From NCBI GenBank assembly GCA_934096785.1, contig CAKONA010000001.1, forward strand, positions 1 to 24,670: a stretch of DNA of 24,670 nt, given 5' to 3'. This document shows positions 23,645-24,670 of the stretch, in pieces. The notes beneath the pieces are model-generated. The model did no database searches, was not told where the DNA came from, and was given only the letters and a program-made list of their open reading frames with translations. This DNA comes from an uncultured Bacilli bacterium (GTDB taxonomy: Bacteria; Bacillota_I; Bacilli_A; RF39; UBA660). Position numbers and translations under genes: made by a program. How positions within the stretch are numbered: position 1 is the stretch's first letter; the number at the start of each line of letters is the position of its first letter.

Positions 23645-24670
23645 ATGAATAAAAAGAGAATAATATTAACAGCACTAAGTGTACTAATTGGACTAACACT
23701 TTTAACAACAGCAACTTATGCATGGTTTAGTACAAGTGTAAAAGGAAATGACACATCAAAAAATATAATTAGTTCAACAGCAACACTAAAAATAGATTTC
23801 ACAGATGGAAAACAAATAGTACTAGAAAATGCTAAACCAGGTAGTTCAACAACAAAGACATTCACAGTTAAGAACACTGGAACAGATACAGTTTATTACA
23901 AAATAAATTGGCAAGAAATTAACAATACAATCACTAATGATGAACTAACTATAAAATTAACTTGTACAAGTAGTTCAGGCATATGTTCAGGAGTAACCGA
24001 AGAAGCAGCATACGATAGAGATATAAAAGACAATATTGAACTACAAACAGGAGTAACACATACATACACACTTACAGTTTCATTCATTGATACAAACCAA
24101 AATCAAAAAGAAAATCAAGGTAAATCATTCAGTGGAGTTCTTCAAATAGAAGGCGCATCAGCAAGATGGGATAAAGATTGTAAAAATAATAACTCACTTA
24201 GATGTAAAATCATAACGGATAACACTCCTCAAAGTGATAATAATATAGATTTTAGTAAGATAAGTAGTCCAACTAACGGACAAGGAGTATACATAGATGA
24301 TCAATTAGGAGACTCTGATAACTACTACTTTAGAGGTGGTTCTTTTTGTGCTTATACAGATTATGCTAGTGAAACAACCACGGGTACTAAATGTACTTCA
24401 GCAGGTGGAACTTGGTCAAATAATAAATGTAGTCTAGATTTAAGCAAATCAACATGCGAATCAAAAGGATTCACTTGGTATGAATTAAATAACAATGTAA
24501 AATTTGGAAATTATTATTGGAAAATAATTAGAGTAGATGACAATGGTGATGTGAGACTATTATATAATGGGAATTCAACGACATCTCTTGGAAATAATTC
24601 TATAATTGGTACTGGACAATATAATAGTTTATTTGGAGATTCTGCTTATGCTGGATATATGCAACCTGAA
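23645..24670 (+). CDS. Surface protein with SipW-type signal peptide and TasA-like domain (3' end outside window)
   Basis: The first 342 residues of an open reading frame that is still open at the window end. Residues 1-26 (MNKKRII, a hydrophobic run, then TTATYAWFS) are the SipW-cognate class of signal peptide known from TasA and camelysin, normally cleaved by a dedicated SipW-like peptidase. Residues about 45-178 look like a TasA-type beta-sandwich: LKIDF, ENAKPGSSTTKTFTVKNTGTDTVYYKI, and NQNQKENQGKSFSGVLQIEG. Then a Cys-containing stretch (about 222-275; FCAYTDY, CTSAGGTW, CESKGFTW) leads into a segment with KFGNYYWKIIRVDDNGDVRLLYNGN (about 281-306), a pattern I associate with large surface proteins of uncultured gut Bacillota. 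Thr codons are mostly ACA here, whereas the NPKTG proteins use mostly ACT. Function unknown; it could be a fibre subunit or adhesin. Confidence 0.78.
   Translation, partial: MNKKRIILTALSVLIGLTLLTTATYAWFSTSVKGNDTSKNIISSTATLKIDFTDGKQIVLENAKPGSSTTKTFTVKNTGTDTVYYKINWQEINNTITNDELTIKLTCTSSSGICSGVTEEAAYDRDIKDNIELQTGVTHTYTLTVSFIDTNQNQKENQGKSFSGVLQIEGASARWDKDCKNNNSLRCKIITDNTPQSDNNIDFSKISSPTNGQGVYIDDQLGDSDNYYFRGGSFCAYTDYASETTTGTKCTSAGGTWSNNKCSLDLSKSTCESKGFTWYELNNNVKFGNYYWKIIRVDDNGDVRLLYNGNSTTSLGNNSIIGTGQYNSLFGDSAYAGYMQPE

Noticed and set aside
23896..24087. Minus-strand open frame, 63 residues
   Set aside because: Fully inside the SipW-type surface protein gene, which has clear motifs on the + strand.
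1..24670. CRISPR arrays, tRNA or rRNA genes, insertion sequences, integrases, classical riboswitches
   Set aside because: I looked for regularly spaced repeats, cloverleaf or rRNA-like sequence and transposase or recombinase motifs and saw none; intergenic gaps are all under about 190 bases.

Overview
The window comes from a very AT-rich, Gram-positive-type bacterium. Wobble positions are almost all A or T, and every gene after position 867 is on the + strand. The content (undecaprenyl-phosphate sugar transferase, teichoic-acid polymerases, dlt-like genes, sortase-type and SipW-type surface proteins) suggests a low-GC Bacillota lineage, perhaps Erysipelotrichia-like or another uncultured gut Bacilli group. 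That placement is inference. The code is standard: UGA ends the genes at 8146-8148 and 15020-15022, and Trp is TGG. Ribosome binding sites are mostly AGGTGA or AGGAG types, and most promoters have extended -10 boxes (TGnTATAAT).

Layout. (1) 1-867, minus strand: start of a secreted SH3b protein, probably a cell-wall glucosaminidase. (2) 1048-2124: a TagO/WecA-type initiating transferase. (3) 2259-5525: two tandem paralogous secreted proteins with propeller-like repeats, an InlB-B-like domain and an NPKTG/membrane/basic tail, each behind the same TTTACA-N17-TAAAAT promoter. (4) 5641-11766: operon of gpsA, a family-2 glycosyltransferase and two CDP-glycerol:polyol phosphotransferase (TagB/TagF) family enzymes. 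(5) 11954-13817: a compact two-gene unit bounded by terminators, holding a TarI-like cytidylyltransferase and an extended SDR. (6) 13886-21298: long operon of a third TagF/TarL-family enzyme, a membrane-anchored polysaccharide deacetylase, a Dlt-like set in the order A-C-B-D, and a hexapeptide acyltransferase. (7) 21354-22882: the TagGH-type ABC exporter under its own promoter, then a terminator. (8) 22959-23543: a HAD phosphatase. (9) From 23645 past the window end: a surface protein with a SipW-type signal peptide, preceded by a 12-T tract.

How the genes fit together. TagO would start the lipid-linked chain. GpsA supplies glycerol-3-phosphate. TarI plus the SDR probably supply another CDP-activated polyol or sugar. 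The three TagB/F-family enzymes and the GT2 build the polymer, TagGH exports it, and the deacetylase, Dlt-like system and acetyltransferase decorate it. No TagD, TagA or MnaA is present in the window.

The best candidate for something undescribed is the Dlt-like module. The adenylating enzyme has Ser202 where DltA has the Asp that binds the substrate amino group, and Ala274 where DltA has the Cys linked to D-/L-Ala discrimination. Its MBOAT partner looks more AlgI/PatA-like than DltB-like, and its SGNH partner does not resemble classical DltD. It may therefore esterify the polymer with something other than D-alanine.
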